A program made the translations under genes and the position numbers. DNA of 64,000 nucleotides from Roseomonas gilardii (GTDB lineage: Bacteria; Pseudomonadota; Alphaproteobacteria; Acetobacterales; Acetobacteraceae), in the NCBI RefSeq assembly GCF_001941945.1, contig NZ_CP015583.1:857001-921000 (forward strand), given 5' to 3'. Below the pieces are notes generated by a model that had not been told where the DNA came from, did not search any database, and saw nothing but the letters and a program-made list of their open reading frames with translations. This document shows, in pieces, positions 33,475 through 42,293 of the stretch; position 1 is the first letter of the stretch, and each line of letters begins with the position of its first letter.

Positions 33475-34911
33475 TCAGCCGGGGAAGACCTTGCCCGGGT
33501 TCATCAGCCCCTGCGGGTCCAGCGCCGCCTTGATCCGGCGCATCGCCTCGTATTCCGCCCCCCCGCGCCAGTCGGCCAGCATGTCGGTCTTGAGGCGCCC
33601 GACGCCGTGCTCGGCGGAGAAGGAGCCGTCCAGATCGCGGACCACGGCGTTCACCGCGTCCATCAGGTCATGGGCGCGGGCCATGAAGGCGGCGGGGTCC
33701 ATCCCCTCGGGCTGGACCACGTTCATGTGGATATTGCCGTCGCCCATATGGCCGAAGGGCACCGGGCGGCAGCCGGGGATCAGGGCCCGCATGGCCTCGG
33801 CCGAACGGCGGATCATCTCCGGCACCCGGGAGACCGGGACGGAGACATCATTCTTCACATTTCCGCCGGCGCGCTTCTGGGCCTCGGCATGTTCCTCCCG
33901 CAGCCGCCAGAGATTGGCGGCCTGGGCCTCGCTCTCCGGCAGGGCGGCGTCGAGCACCTCGCCGGCCTCCAGCGCCTCCTCCAGCACCGCCTCCATCAGC
34001 CCGCGCAGGTCGGCATCGGGGCGGGAGGAGGCAAGGTCCACCAGCACATAGTGGTCGGCGCGTTCGGCGAGGGGCAGGGTCGCGCCCTCGATCAGGCTCG
34101 TCACGAAGTCCATCCCGGCGCCGGACATGTATTCGAAGGAGCGGACGCTGCTCTCGTCCCGGTCGCGGAAGCGGCGGAACAGGGCCAGGGCCGCGTCCTC
34201 GTCCGCCATGGCGCAGAGGGCCAGGGCGGTGGTGCGGGGTCGGGGGAAAAGGCGCAGCACGGCGGCGGTGATGATGCCCAGCGTGCCTTCGGAACCGGCG
34301 AAGAGCTGGCGCAGGGCGAAGCCCGTGTTGTCCTTGCGGAGGCGCCGCAGGCCCTCGACCACGCTGCCATCGGGCAGGACGACCTCGATGCCCATCAGCA
34401 GGTCGCGGGCATTGCCGTAGCGGACGGTGTTGTTGCCGCCCGCATTGGTGGCCAGCACGCCGCCGATGGTGGCGGAGCCCTCGGCGCTGAGCGAGAGGGG
34501 GAAGAGGCAGCCCGCCTCGGCGACCGCGTCCTGAGCCGTTTTCAGGATCACCCCGGCCTCGACGACCATGGTCATGTCCACCGGATCGATGTCGCGGATA
34601 CGGTTCATCCGGGCCAGCGAGAGCACCACCTGCCGTCCGCTCTCGTCCGGCATGGCGCCGCCGACCATGGAGGTGTTTCCACCCTGGGGCACCACGGCCA
34701 CACCGGCCTCGCTCAGCAGCCGCATCGCCGCCGCGAGCTCCGCCGTGCTGGCCGGGCGCAGCAGGGCGGGCGAAGCGCCATGGTAGAGGCCGCGCCAGTC
34801 GGACAGGAAGGGCGCCATGTCCACCGGGTCGGTGATGAGCCCGCGCGGGCCCAGCAGGGTGGAGAGCGCATCCAGCAAAGCCGGGGGCAAGGCGGTCGGG
34901 GCGTCATTCAT
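33475..34911 (-). CDS. FAD-binding oxidoreductase, D-2-hydroxyacid dehydrogenase type
   Basis: 478-residue flavoprotein of the GlcD/D-lactate/D-2-hydroxyglutarate dehydrogenase family. The N-terminal FAD-binding-4 domain has VVPQGGNTSMVGGAMPDESG (about 93-112) and GVLATNAGGNNTVRYGN. The C-terminal FAD-oxidase domain has PVPFGHMGDGNIHMNV and FSAEHGVGRLK, whose histidines bind a divalent metal in this family. Oxidises a D-2-hydroxyacid to the 2-oxoacid; electrons go to a quinone, cytochrome or flavoprotein acceptor. The D-2-hydroxyglutarate dehydrogenase branch is the best guess from the GHMGDGNIH context. Same strand as lptF but with a 170-base gap. Confidence 0.88.
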   Translation of the reverse strand: MNDAPTALPPALLDALSTLLGPRGLITDPVDMAPFLSDWRGLYHGASPALLRPASTAELAAAMRLLSEAGVAVVPQGGNTSMVGGAMPDESGRQVVLSLARMNRIRDIDPVDMTMVVEAGVILKTAQDAVAEAGCLFPLSLSAEGSATIGGVLATNAGGNNTVRYGNARDLLMGIEVVLPDGSVVEGLRRLRKDNTGFALRQLFAGSEGTLGIITAAVLRLFPRPRTTALALCAMADEDAALALFRRFRDRDESSVRSFEYMSGAGMDFVTSLIEGATLPLAERADHYVLVDLASSRPDADLRGLMEAVLEEALEAGEVLDAALPESEAQAANLWRLREEHAEAQKRAGGNVKNDVSVPVSRVPEMIRRSAEAMRALIPGCRPVPFGHMGDGNIHMNVVQPEGMDPAAFMARAHDLMDAVNAVVRDLDGSFSAEHGVGRLKTDMLADWRGGAEYEAMRRIKAALDPQGLMNPGKVFPG

Positions 34912-35007
34912 GGTGCCCCAAGGGATGCCAGGACAGGTCCCTTGGTCAAGAGACCGTGTCGAAGAGGCGCGTGCCGCCTTCGCGCGGTCGGGCCGGGCGC
35001 CGGGGCG

Positions 35008-35307
35008 TCAGGTGCGGTGGATGACCTTGCGCGGGCCTTCCTGCCCGACCGCACAGAGGTGGAAGGCCGGGCGCAGGGTGGCCTCGGGCTCGTCATCCTC
35101 GACGGGCGGCAGCGGGCGGAGGGAGGATTTGGGGGTGCGGCGCGCGGCGACTTCCTGCGGCAGGCCGAAGACGGTCCCCCGGGCGCCGAAGCCGCTGTCG
35201 CAGGACATGGCGGGCTGGGGCGGAATCGGAGTGTCCGTGGAGCCTGCGGGGGCCGCCATCGCCGCGCCCGACACCATCAGGAAGAAGCCCGCCATCACCA
35301 TCCGCAT
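35008..35307 (-). CDS. Hypothetical secreted protein (99 aa)
   Basis: Not recognised. 99 residues with a clear signal peptide (MRMVMAGFFLMVSGAAMAA, cleavage near AAP) and a short Pro-rich mature part containing two cysteines about 50 residues apart that could form a disulfide. The start at ATG 35307 has a strong GGAGG-type Shine-Dalgarno. It is divergent from the DUF3775 gene; the 172 bases between are locally AT-rich (35330-35395) and probably carry both promoters. Confidence 0.65.
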   Translation of the reverse strand: MRMVMAGFFLMVSGAAMAAPAGSTDTPIPPQPAMSCDSGFGARGTVFGLPQEVAARRTPKSSLRPLPPVEDDEPEATLRPAFHLCAVGQEGPRKVIHRT

Positions 35308-35479
35308 CCCGTCTGCCCTCCTCTGTTGCAGATATACAACTCCGCGCGTCTGAGATGGTAATTTAGCCACATATCCTATTGACTGTGGCCAATTTCCAAT
35401 CGGCGCTTCCAACGCGAAGCCGAAGGCCGGGTTTCGGCGTTGGGCGGGCACAGCAACCCGAGCGGCAGAGGTAGGCCCG

Positions 35480-35923
35480 ATGAGCGACCGCCCAGACCCC
35501 ACCGGCACCGGCCCCGCCGGCAGCCCCGACGACGACGACGTGGATCTCGGGATCGCAATCCCGACCGTCGTGAGCATCATCGACACCGCCCGGCAGGTGG
35601 ATGAACTGGTGGAGGACGAGGAGAACGAGGATTTCCAGGACGAGGAGGGGCTCGACGATTCCGATCCGGAAGGCCTCGCCGAGATGCTGGAGGAGCAGAT
35701 CACCGCGCTGAACGAGGACGAACAGGCGGCGCTGATCGCCCTCGCCTGGATCGGGCGCGGCGACTACGAGGCCGAGGACTGGGAGGAGGCGCTGCGCTTG
35801 GCGCGGGAGCGCAACGAGCGGGGCGACGCGGCCAACTACCTCACGGGCATGGAGATGCTGGGCGACCTGCTTTCCGAGGGGCTGGAGGCGTTCGGGATCT
35901 CTCCGGAGGAAACCGCGCGCTGA
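35480..35923 (+). CDS. DUF3775 domain-containing protein
   Basis: 147-residue acidic cytoplasmic protein. An Asp/Glu-rich N-terminal half (DDDDVDLGIAIPTVVSII, then DELVEDEENEDFQDEEGLDD) is followed by the DUF3775 core, LNEDEQAALIALAWIGRGDY through NERGDAANYLTGMEMLGDLL. Function unknown in the family. Predicted all-helical, no membrane segments. Confidence 0.82.
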   Translation: MSDRPDPTGTGPAGSPDDDDVDLGIAIPTVVSIIDTARQVDELVEDEENEDFQDEEGLDDSDPEGLAEMLEEQITALNEDEQAALIALAWIGRGDYEAEDWEEALRLARERNERGDAANYLTGMEMLGDLLSEGLEAFGISPEETAR

Positions 35924-36030
35924 AAGGCCGGGCACCCTGGCCGGGCCCCAGGCTCGGGAGCTGGCCGGCCGGAGGTCGCACTGTGCCGGAGAGAGCGCGG
36001 CCGGAGAGGGCGCGGGCGTCCCCCGCGCTC

Positions 36031-36759
36031 TCAGCCGCGCATCACGCGGGGGCCGTCCAGCCCCGCCACCTCCCGGACCAGCTTGCGGCGCACGGCATTC
36101 TCGAAGGCATCGAAATCGGCCGCCGAGATGAGAAAGGCACCCGGGCCGCCGATCACGTTCTGGCCATAATACTGGTCGAGCGGCAGGGGCGGCATGCGGC
36201 CATAGGCGGGACGGTCGTTCATGATGGGCAGGCCGTTGATCACGATCCCGTCCGCCACGGCCCGGTCGCGCGCCTCCTCGGCGGGCGGGCCGCTGTTGTT
36301 CACCCCGTCCCCGGACACGTCGATCACCCGGCGCATCGCCTCGTAGGGCAGGTCGGACAGCAGCTTGTGCGAGAAGTCGATGCCGCCCGAGATCGAGGTC
36401 CAGGACAGGGACTGCCGGGGCGCGCGGTCCAGGGCATCGGCCCAGGCATCCGCATCGGACTGGCTGGCGATCTGAGTCCAGGGGATCACCAGCCGCTGGT
36501 ACTCGGCGCCCGCCCATTCGACATAGGCCAGGGCGATGCTGCCGATCATGCCGCCCCGGACCGCGGCCACCACGCGGGGGTCGGTCACCGCCTTGCGGTA
36601 GCCTTCGCGTTGCAACCGGGCCTCGTCTTCGTCGATGGAGCGCGATACGTCCACGGCGAGCACGAGGGCGACATCGACGGGTTCCGCGGCACGGGCCAGC
36701 CCAGGGTGGGCCAGGAGGCCCGCGGCCCCACCAGCGATCAACAGGGATCGACGGCGCAT
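36031..36759 (-). CDS. DUF1194 domain-containing protein (secreted, VWA-like)
   Basis: 242 residues with an N-terminal, possibly Tat-like, signal peptide (MRRRSLLIAGGAAGLLAHPG, cleavage near ARAAEP). The mature protein has LVLAVDVSRSIDEDEA, a DxSxS metal-ion-dependent adhesion motif as in von Willebrand factor A domains, and a later DVSGDGVNN that fits the second aspartate loop. Function unknown; the family is common in alphaproteobacteria. ATG 36759 is preferred over GTG 36765 because GGGAG is spaced correctly for it. Confidence 0.82.
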   Translation of the reverse strand: MRRRSLLIAGGAAGLLAHPGLARAAEPVDVALVLAVDVSRSIDEDEARLQREGYRKAVTDPRVVAAVRGGMIGSIALAYVEWAGAEYQRLVIPWTQIASQSDADAWADALDRAPRQSLSWTSISGGIDFSHKLLSDLPYEAMRRVIDVSGDGVNNSGPPAEEARDRAVADGIVINGLPIMNDRPAYGRMPPLPLDQYYGQNVIGGPGAFLISAADFDAFENAVRRKLVREVAGLDGPRVMRG

Positions 36760-36883
36760 CAGCACACTCCCGAATGACCAAGGGGGAGTCAGTGCATCAG
36801 GATCGCAATGTGCATCGCAACAGAATTCGGACCGAAGCGGTCACGAATGCGGGAAAGCCTTCGCGCTCACAGGTTTCGGGTGG

Positions 36884-37585
36884 TCAGGCCGGATTGCGGG
36901 GAGGCGGCAGCAGGAGATCGGGCAGGGTGGCCGCATCCGGCACCCAGCCGGGCGTCGCTTCCGGCGCCGGGCGCAGCAGCGGCGTGGCGAAGCCCGCCGC
37001 CACCGGCACATCCGCCGGCCAGGAGGCGCGCCAGCGGTCGCCCTGCGCCATGCCCACGCAAAGGCCCACCGGCCTGACCCCCGCCGCCGCCAGCAGGGCC
37101 AGCCCGGCCAGGGCAGAGCTGCCGGTGCTGATTACGTCGTCCACCAGCAGCACGCGGCGCCCCGCGAGGCGGTGCAGCACGCGCGGGTCCAGCCAGATGC
37201 GGCGTTCGTCCGTCGCGGTGGAGGAGGAGACAGGTACCGAGGGGGCGTCCGCCCCGTACCAGCGCTTGCGCGAATAGCCGGCGGCGACCCAGTTGGAATG
37301 GCCCAGCGCCTCGGCCAACGGGGCGGCCAGGACATGGCCCAGGGTCGGCAGGCCGCAGACCACCTCCACGCCCAGGGGCCGTGCCGCCTCGGCCATCCAG
37401 CCGGCCAGGGCGCGCACCACGGCGAAGGAGGCCTGGTTGGCGATGAAGCCCGTCACCGCGATCGCTCCATAGTCGCGCAACGGCAGCCAGAGGCGCGAGC
37501 CGTCGGGCATCGGCGCGGGGAAGCGTTGCCCATAGGGCGGGCCGGGGTCCTCGGACGCGGCCGAGAAGGATTGCCAGAACTCCAT
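36884..37585 (-). CDS. Phosphoribosyltransferase family protein
   Basis: 233-residue type I phosphoribosyltransferase. The PRPP-binding signature VLLVDDVISTGSSAL lies at about 145-160. An upstream segment with VVCGLPTLGHVLAAPLAEAL and YSRKRWYGAD fits the hood and substrate region. Such enzymes move ribose-5-phosphate from PRPP to a purine, pyrimidine or orotate-like base; the base is not identifiable. The start at MEFWQSF (ATG 37585) is preferred to an upstream in-frame ATG at 37636. It is divergent from the first oligopeptide-binding protein gene and 124 bases upstream of the DUF1194 gene. Confidence 0.75.
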   Translation of the reverse strand: MEFWQSFSAASEDPGPPYGQRFPAPMPDGSRLWLPLRDYGAIAVTGFIANQASFAVVRALAGWMAEAARPLGVEVVCGLPTLGHVLAAPLAEALGHSNWVAAGYSRKRWYGADAPSVPVSSSTATDERRIWLDPRVLHRLAGRRVLLVDDVISTGSSALAGLALLAAAGVRPVGLCVGMAQGDRWRASWPADVPVAAGFATPLLRPAPEATPGWVPDAATLPDLLLPPPRNPA

Positions 37586-37755
37586 GCCGCCGCCGGTGCC
37601 ATGGCGCGCGGCACGGGTCCAGTGGCAAGGCCGCATGCCCGTCCTCCATGCCCGTCCTCCATACCCCGGGGCAGGCCCCCGAAGGGGCCATGGCGGGGCG
37701 GCGGCGAGCGGTCTATCCTGGAGCGGTCTTCACGATTTGGATAACGGATCGCAAC

Positions 37756-39354
37756 ATGATGGCCTCCCGCCGCGCGCTGCTGGCCGGCTCCGCCGCCGCT
37801 GCCTTCGCCATGACCCATTCGCGCTGGGCCGAGGCCCAGTCGCCGTCCGGGGTCATCGTCTTCGCCAAGCAGATCGACGACCTGATCAGCCTCGATCCGG
37901 GCGAGTGCTTCGAGTACACGGGCTCGGAGATCTGCGGCAACGTGTACCAGAAGCTCGTGACCACGCCGAACAGCAACCCCTCCCAGTTGGTGGGCGAGCT
38001 GGCGGAGAAGTGGGAGGCGTCGGAGGACGGCAAGACCTTCACCTTCACGCTGCGGGAGGGGCCGAAATTCGCTTCCGGCAAGCCGGTGACGGCGGAGGAC
38101 GCGGCCTGGTCGCTGCAGCGGGCGGTGATCCTGAACAAGACCCCGGCCTTCATCATCAACCAGTTCGGCTACACCAAGGACAACGTGGCGCAGATGATCC
38201 GCGCCACCGGGCCGCGCACGCTGGTGATGCAGACGGCGCAGGAGACGGCGCCGACCTTCCTGCTCTACTGCCTCTCCGCCGTGGTGGGGAACGTGGTGGA
38301 GAAGGCCGTGGTGATGTCGCACGAGCAGAACGGCGACCTCGGCAATGCCTGGCTGAAGCAGAACTCCGCCGGCTCCGGCCCCTATGCGGTGCGCGCCTGG
38401 CGGGCCAGCGACAGCGTGACGCTGGAGGCCAACCCGAACAGCACCGTGGCGCCGAAGACGAAGCGCGTGATCCTGCGCCACATGCCCGACCCCTCGGCGC
38501 AGATGCTCGGCCTGCAACGCGGCGACATCGACATCGCGCGCAACCTGAGCTCCGACCAGATCCGGCAGGCCAAGGCCGACGGCAACTTCAAGGTCCAGTC
38601 GCAGCGCAAGGCCAGCCTGCTCTACATCGCGATGAACCAGAAGCATTCGATCCTGAGCAAGCCGGAGGTGCGGCAGGCGATCAAGATGGCGATCGACTAT
38701 GACGGCATCCAGAAGAACATCGTGCCCGACCTCTATGCGGTGCATCAGGCCTTCCTGCCGGAAGGGCTGCCGGGCGCGCTGACCGACAAGCCTTTCCGCC
38801 ACCAGATCGCCGAGGCCAAGGCGCTGCTGGCCAAGGCGGGGCATGCGGACGGGTTCGAGGTCACCTTCGACTACGCCTCGGTATCGCCCATCAGCGACAT
38901 GGCGCAGGCGATCCAGGCCAACCTCGCCGAGATCGGCATCCGCGTGCGGATGCTGCCGGCCGAGCAGCGGCAGGTGCTCACCCGGGTCCGCGCCCGGCAG
39001 CACGAGATTTCCATGAGCCGCTGGGGCAGCGACTACTTCGACCCGAACTCGAATGCCGAGACTTTCGCGGTCAACACGGACAACAGCGACGACGCGCGCA
39101 ACCGCACCTCCGCCTGGCGCTCCTCCTGGCTGATCCCGGAATACTCCGCCCAGGTGGTGGCCGCGGCGAAGGAGCGGGATGCGGCGAAGCGGACGGAGAT
39201 CTACCTGAAGCTCCAGAAGGAACTGCAGGAGCATGGCCCCTTCGCCTTCCTGCTACAGGAGATCGAGGTCTCGGTCAGCCGCAAGGGCGTGACCGGCTTC
39301 GACATGGGCCCGATGAATGACCGCCACCGCTATGTGGAGATCGTGAAGGCCTGA
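37756..39354 (+). CDS. ABC transporter substrate-binding protein, family 5 (copy 1)
   Basis: 532-residue periplasmic binding protein of the DppA/OppA (SBP_bac_5) family, with a signal peptide (SRRALLAGSAAAAFAMTHSR, cleavage near AEAQ). The core has WEASEDGKTFTFTLREG, SGKPVTAEDAAWSLQRAVIL and the C-terminal PEVRQAIKMAIDYDGIQKN. It binds a peptide, glycoside or nickel-type ligand for ABC import. It is a close paralogue of the product of 40673-42262; the convergent RTX-like gene lies between. Start ATG 37756 (an ATG-ATG pair). Confidence 0.88.
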   Translation: MMASRRALLAGSAAAAFAMTHSRWAEAQSPSGVIVFAKQIDDLISLDPGECFEYTGSEICGNVYQKLVTTPNSNPSQLVGELAEKWEASEDGKTFTFTLREGPKFASGKPVTAEDAAWSLQRAVILNKTPAFIINQFGYTKDNVAQMIRATGPRTLVMQTAQETAPTFLLYCLSAVVGNVVEKAVVMSHEQNGDLGNAWLKQNSAGSGPYAVRAWRASDSVTLEANPNSTVAPKTKRVILRHMPDPSAQMLGLQRGDIDIARNLSSDQIRQAKADGNFKVQSQRKASLLYIAMNQKHSILSKPEVRQAIKMAIDYDGIQKNIVPDLYAVHQAFLPEGLPGALTDKPFRHQIAEAKALLAKAGHADGFEVTFDYASVSPISDMAQAIQANLAEIGIRVRMLPAEQRQVLTRVRARQHEISMSRWGSDYFDPNSNAETFAVNTDNSDDARNRTSAWRSSWLIPEYSAQVVAAAKERDAAKRTEIYLKLQKELQEHGPFAFLLQEIEVSVSRKGVTGFDMGPMNDRHRYVEIVKA

Positions 39355-39360
39355 GACGGG

Positions 39361-39397
39361 CTCCGGCGCGCGGGGCCGGGAGCCGCGCGCGCCGGAG
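39361..39397. terminator. GC-rich hairpin between convergent genes
   Basis: CTCCGGCGCGCGG pairs with CCGCGCGCGCCGGAG with a two-base bulge, between the stop of binding protein copy 1 and the stop of the RTX-like gene on the other strand. No T-tract. Confidence 0.55.
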
Positions 39398-39401
39398 GCG
39401 A

Positions 39402-40412
39402 TCAGGCGAAGATGAAGTCGCTGCCGGCGGGATGCTCGACGCCGACGAGGGCGATATAGCTGTCGGTGCCGAACCCGATCAGACTGCCGGTATAGCTCGT
39501 CCCGCCCGGCAGGGTGATGTTGCCGGAGCGGATGTTCAGGTCACCCAGATCGTGCACGCCCTGCGCGGCGAAGGCGGTCAGGTCGATGTGATCCTTGCCC
39601 TGCTCGAAATCCATGATCCGGTTCTGCGCGATGCCGGGCGCGAAGACGAAGGTGTCGCTGCCGCCCACCGTGTCGCTGCCGGTCCGCTCGCCATCGCCCC
39701 AGATCTGGTTGTTGGAATGCGCGCCGGCGACGATGACATCGTCGCCGCCCACGGCGTTGTCGCTCATGCGCCCGTCGCCCCGGATGACGCAGGAGGCGGA
39801 GTCGTCGGGGCCGATGATCCGGTCGTTGCCGCCCCTGGCGAAGCCCGACAAGGCGCCATCGCCGAAGATCTGGACGAGCGATGTCCCGGCGGTCACCCAG
39901 ATCAGGTCATTGCCGCCCTGCGCATGGTCCTTCAGGGCTGAGGCATCGCCGTAGAGGCTCGTATCCGTGGAACTGCCCATGATGCAGTCATTGCCGCCGA
40001 TGGTGCCGCCATCCATCGTGAAGGCGTCGCCATAGACATTGGCATCGTTGCCGACGATCCAGTCACCGCCAGCCTTGGCATTATCGTGCATCTCGAAGGC
40101 ATCGCCATAGACCACGGGATGGTTGTAGCCATGGGTCCTGCCGCCGAAGATGGAATCGTTGCCGCCCTGCGACAAGCCGCTCATCACATAGGCGTCGCCA
40201 TAGATTTGCTCCGACAGGTTCGTGGCGCTGCCGCCGATGATGAAGTCGTTCCCGCCGCGCGCGAAGTCCTGCATGGCCTGGGCATCGCCGTAGATCTGGG
40301 TGACCACGGTTTCGTAGATGGATGTCGCGCTTGGACCAATCAGGGTCTGGTCGCCGCCAACCTGTTCGCAGAACAGGGTGCCGCTGGTATCGCCGTAGAT
40401 GATGTTCGTCAT
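39402..40412 (-). CDS. RTX-like calcium-binding repeat protein
   Basis: 336 residues with no signal peptide. About eight imperfect repeats of 26-32 residues, each with a YGDA/FGDG-type strand ([IVL]-[YFWR]-G-D-[AG]), a short loop often holding Met, and a GGND-x-I-x-G turn (GGNDFIIGG, GGNDSIFGG, GGNDCIMGS, GGNDRIIGP). The end carries GGSDTFVFAPGIAQNRIMDF and GKDHIDLTAF, the usual C-terminal module of RTX proteins before the type I export signal. Probably secreted through a type I system and folded on calcium outside (family knowledge). The repeat period is longer than the classical nine-residue RTX repeat. RBS GGGGAG lies 8 bases before ATG 40412. Confidence 0.8.
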   Translation of the reverse strand: MTNIIYGDTSGTLFCEQVGGDQTLIGPSATSIYETVVTQIYGDAQAMQDFARGGNDFIIGGSATNLSEQIYGDAYVMSGLSQGGNDSIFGGRTHGYNHPVVYGDAFEMHDNAKAGGDWIVGNDANVYGDAFTMDGGTIGGNDCIMGSSTDTSLYGDASALKDHAQGGNDLIWVTAGTSLVQIFGDGALSGFARGGNDRIIGPDDSASCVIRGDGRMSDNAVGGDDVIVAGAHSNNQIWGDGERTGSDTVGGSDTFVFAPGIAQNRIMDFEQGKDHIDLTAFAAQGVHDLGDLNIRSGNITLPGGTSYTGSLIGFGTDSYIALVGVEHPAGSDFIFA

Positions 40413-40561
40413 CGGATGCTCCCCGGCTGCCGGAACGGGCTCCGGCAGCGGACGCCTCGCGCCCACCCCATGATGGGCTCCATCTGGCGTCCCTTGCGTG
40501 AAATCTGGATCAGGCGCCGCGGCGGTCCGCGCCATGCCCCGTTCCGCCGGCCTGGCTATAG

Positions 40562-40587
40562 CCCTGCCCGGGGCGCCCCGGGCAGGG
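40562..40587. promoter_or_regulatory. Perfect 26-bp palindrome in divergent intergenic region
   Basis: CCCTGCCCGGGGC directly followed by its exact complement, with no loop, between the RTX-like gene (minus) and binding-protein copy 2 (plus). It could be an operator, a cruciform-forming site or a terminator for readthrough; the position between divergent starts favours a regulatory site, but this is inference. Confidence 0.4.
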
Positions 40588-40672
40588 GCCGGCCTCCGTG
40601 AAAGCACAGGCTTGGCAGCCCCGCACCGCGCGCTAGGCTCAGGCTTCTCCGCGAGGCCCGAGGCAAGAAACG

Positions 40673-42262
40673 ATGACCACCCGACGCGCCCTGCTGGCCG
40701 GTTCCGCCGGCGCCCTGACCCTTCCGGTCCTGCCCGCCCTGGCCCAGTCGCCGCCCGGCGTGGCGGTGATCGCCAAGCAGATCGACGACATCATCAGCCT
40801 GGACCCGGCCGAGAGCTTCGAGTTCTCGGGCAACGAGCTCTGCGGCAACATGTACCAGAAGCTGGTCCGGAACGAGGAGAAGGACCCGACCAGGCTGACC
40901 GGCGACCTCGCCGAGCACTGGGAGGCCTCCTCGGACGGCAAGAGCTTCACCTTCCGGCTGCGGAAGGGGGCGAGCTTCTCCTCCGGCAAGCCGGTGACGG
41001 CGGAGGACGTGGCCTGGTCGCTCCAGCGCGTGGTGGCGCTGAACAAGAGCCCGGCCTTCATCATCAACCAGTTCGGCTATACCAAGGACAACGTGGCGGG
41101 GATGATCCGCGCCACGGCGCCGGACACGGTGGTGCTGGCCACGGCCGAGCCCGCCTCGCTGAGCTTCCTGCTCTATTGCCTCTCGGCCAATGTCGGCGCG
41201 GTGGTGGAGAAGGCGGTGGTTGCCTCCCACGAGGCCAATGGCGATTTCGGCAATGCCTGGCTGAAGCAGAACTCCGCGGGCTCGGGGCCCTTCATGCTGC
41301 GCGCCTGGCGGGCCAGTGACAGCGTGACGCTGGAGGCCAACCCGCACAGCGAGACGCCGCCGAAGACGAAGCGGCTGGTGATCCGCCACGTGGCCGACCC
41401 CTCGGCACAGCTCCTCGGGCTGCAGCAGGGGGATTACGACGTGGCCCGCAACCTGCAGGCCGACCAGATCAAGGGGCTGCAGGGCAATGACCGCTTCCGC
41501 ATCCTGGACCAGCGGCGGGCGCAGGTGATGTTCCTGTCGCTGAACCAGAAGAATCCCTATCTGGCCAAGCCCCAGGTGCGGCAGGCGATCAAGTGGGCGA
41601 TCGACTACGCCGGCATCCAGAAGAACATCGTCCCCTCCACCTATGCGGTGCACCAGGCCTTCCTGCCCGAGGGCCTGCCCGGCGCGCTGACCGAGAAGCC
41701 CTTCCAGGCCGATGTGGCGAAGGCGAAGGCGCTGCTGGCCGAGGCGGGGCATCCGGACGGGTTCGAGATCGGCTTCGACTATTTCTCGGTGGCGCCCTTC
41801 TCCGACATCGCCCAGGCGATCCAGGCCAACCTCGCCGCCATCGGCATCCGCGCCCGGATGCTGCCGGCCGAGACGCGGCAGGTGATCACCCGGACCCGCG
41901 CCCGGCAGCACGACATCGCCCTGGTCTACTGGGGCAGCGACTATTTCGACCCGCACAGCAATGCCGAGGCCTTCAGCATCAACACGGACAATGGCGACGA
42001 CGCCCGTAACCGCACCCTGGCCTGGCGGGCCTCCTGGTATATCCCCGACCTGTCGAAGCGGACGGTCGAGGCGCTGCGCGAGAGCGACGGCGAGAAGCGG
42101 GCCGCGCTCTACGAGGCGTTGCAGCGGGACCACCAGCAGTCCAGCCCCTTCGTCATCCTGCTCCAGGCGATCGAAGTGGCCGTGACGCGGGCCGGGGTTT
42201 CGGGCATGAGGCTCGGCGTGATGAGCGACCAGACCTCCTACGCCGGTATCAGCAAATCGTGA
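40673..42262 (+). CDS. ABC transporter substrate-binding protein, family 5 (copy 2)
   Basis: 529-residue periplasmic binding protein with a signal peptide (TTRRALLAGSAGALTLPVLP, cleavage near ALAQ). Strongly similar to the product of 37756-39354 along its whole length (compare SDGKSFTFRLRKGASFSSGK, PAFIINQFGYTKDNV and LPEGLPGALTEKPF). It is followed after 31 bases by the two permease genes, so this copy is the operon-linked binding protein. Ligand probably a peptide or similar small solute. Confidence 0.9.
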   Translation: MTTRRALLAGSAGALTLPVLPALAQSPPGVAVIAKQIDDIISLDPAESFEFSGNELCGNMYQKLVRNEEKDPTRLTGDLAEHWEASSDGKSFTFRLRKGASFSSGKPVTAEDVAWSLQRVVALNKSPAFIINQFGYTKDNVAGMIRATAPDTVVLATAEPASLSFLLYCLSANVGAVVEKAVVASHEANGDFGNAWLKQNSAGSGPFMLRAWRASDSVTLEANPHSETPPKTKRLVIRHVADPSAQLLGLQQGDYDVARNLQADQIKGLQGNDRFRILDQRRAQVMFLSLNQKNPYLAKPQVRQAIKWAIDYAGIQKNIVPSTYAVHQAFLPEGLPGALTEKPFQADVAKAKALLAEAGHPDGFEIGFDYFSVAPFSDIAQAIQANLAAIGIRARMLPAETRQVITRTRARQHDIALVYWGSDYFDPHSNAEAFSINTDNGDDARNRTLAWRASWYIPDLSKRTVEALRESDGEKRAALYEALQRDHQQSSPFVILLQAIEVAVTRAGVSGMRLGVMSDQTSYAGISKS

Positions 42263-42293
42263 CACCCCATTCCTCGCGCGGAGGAGGGCTCCG

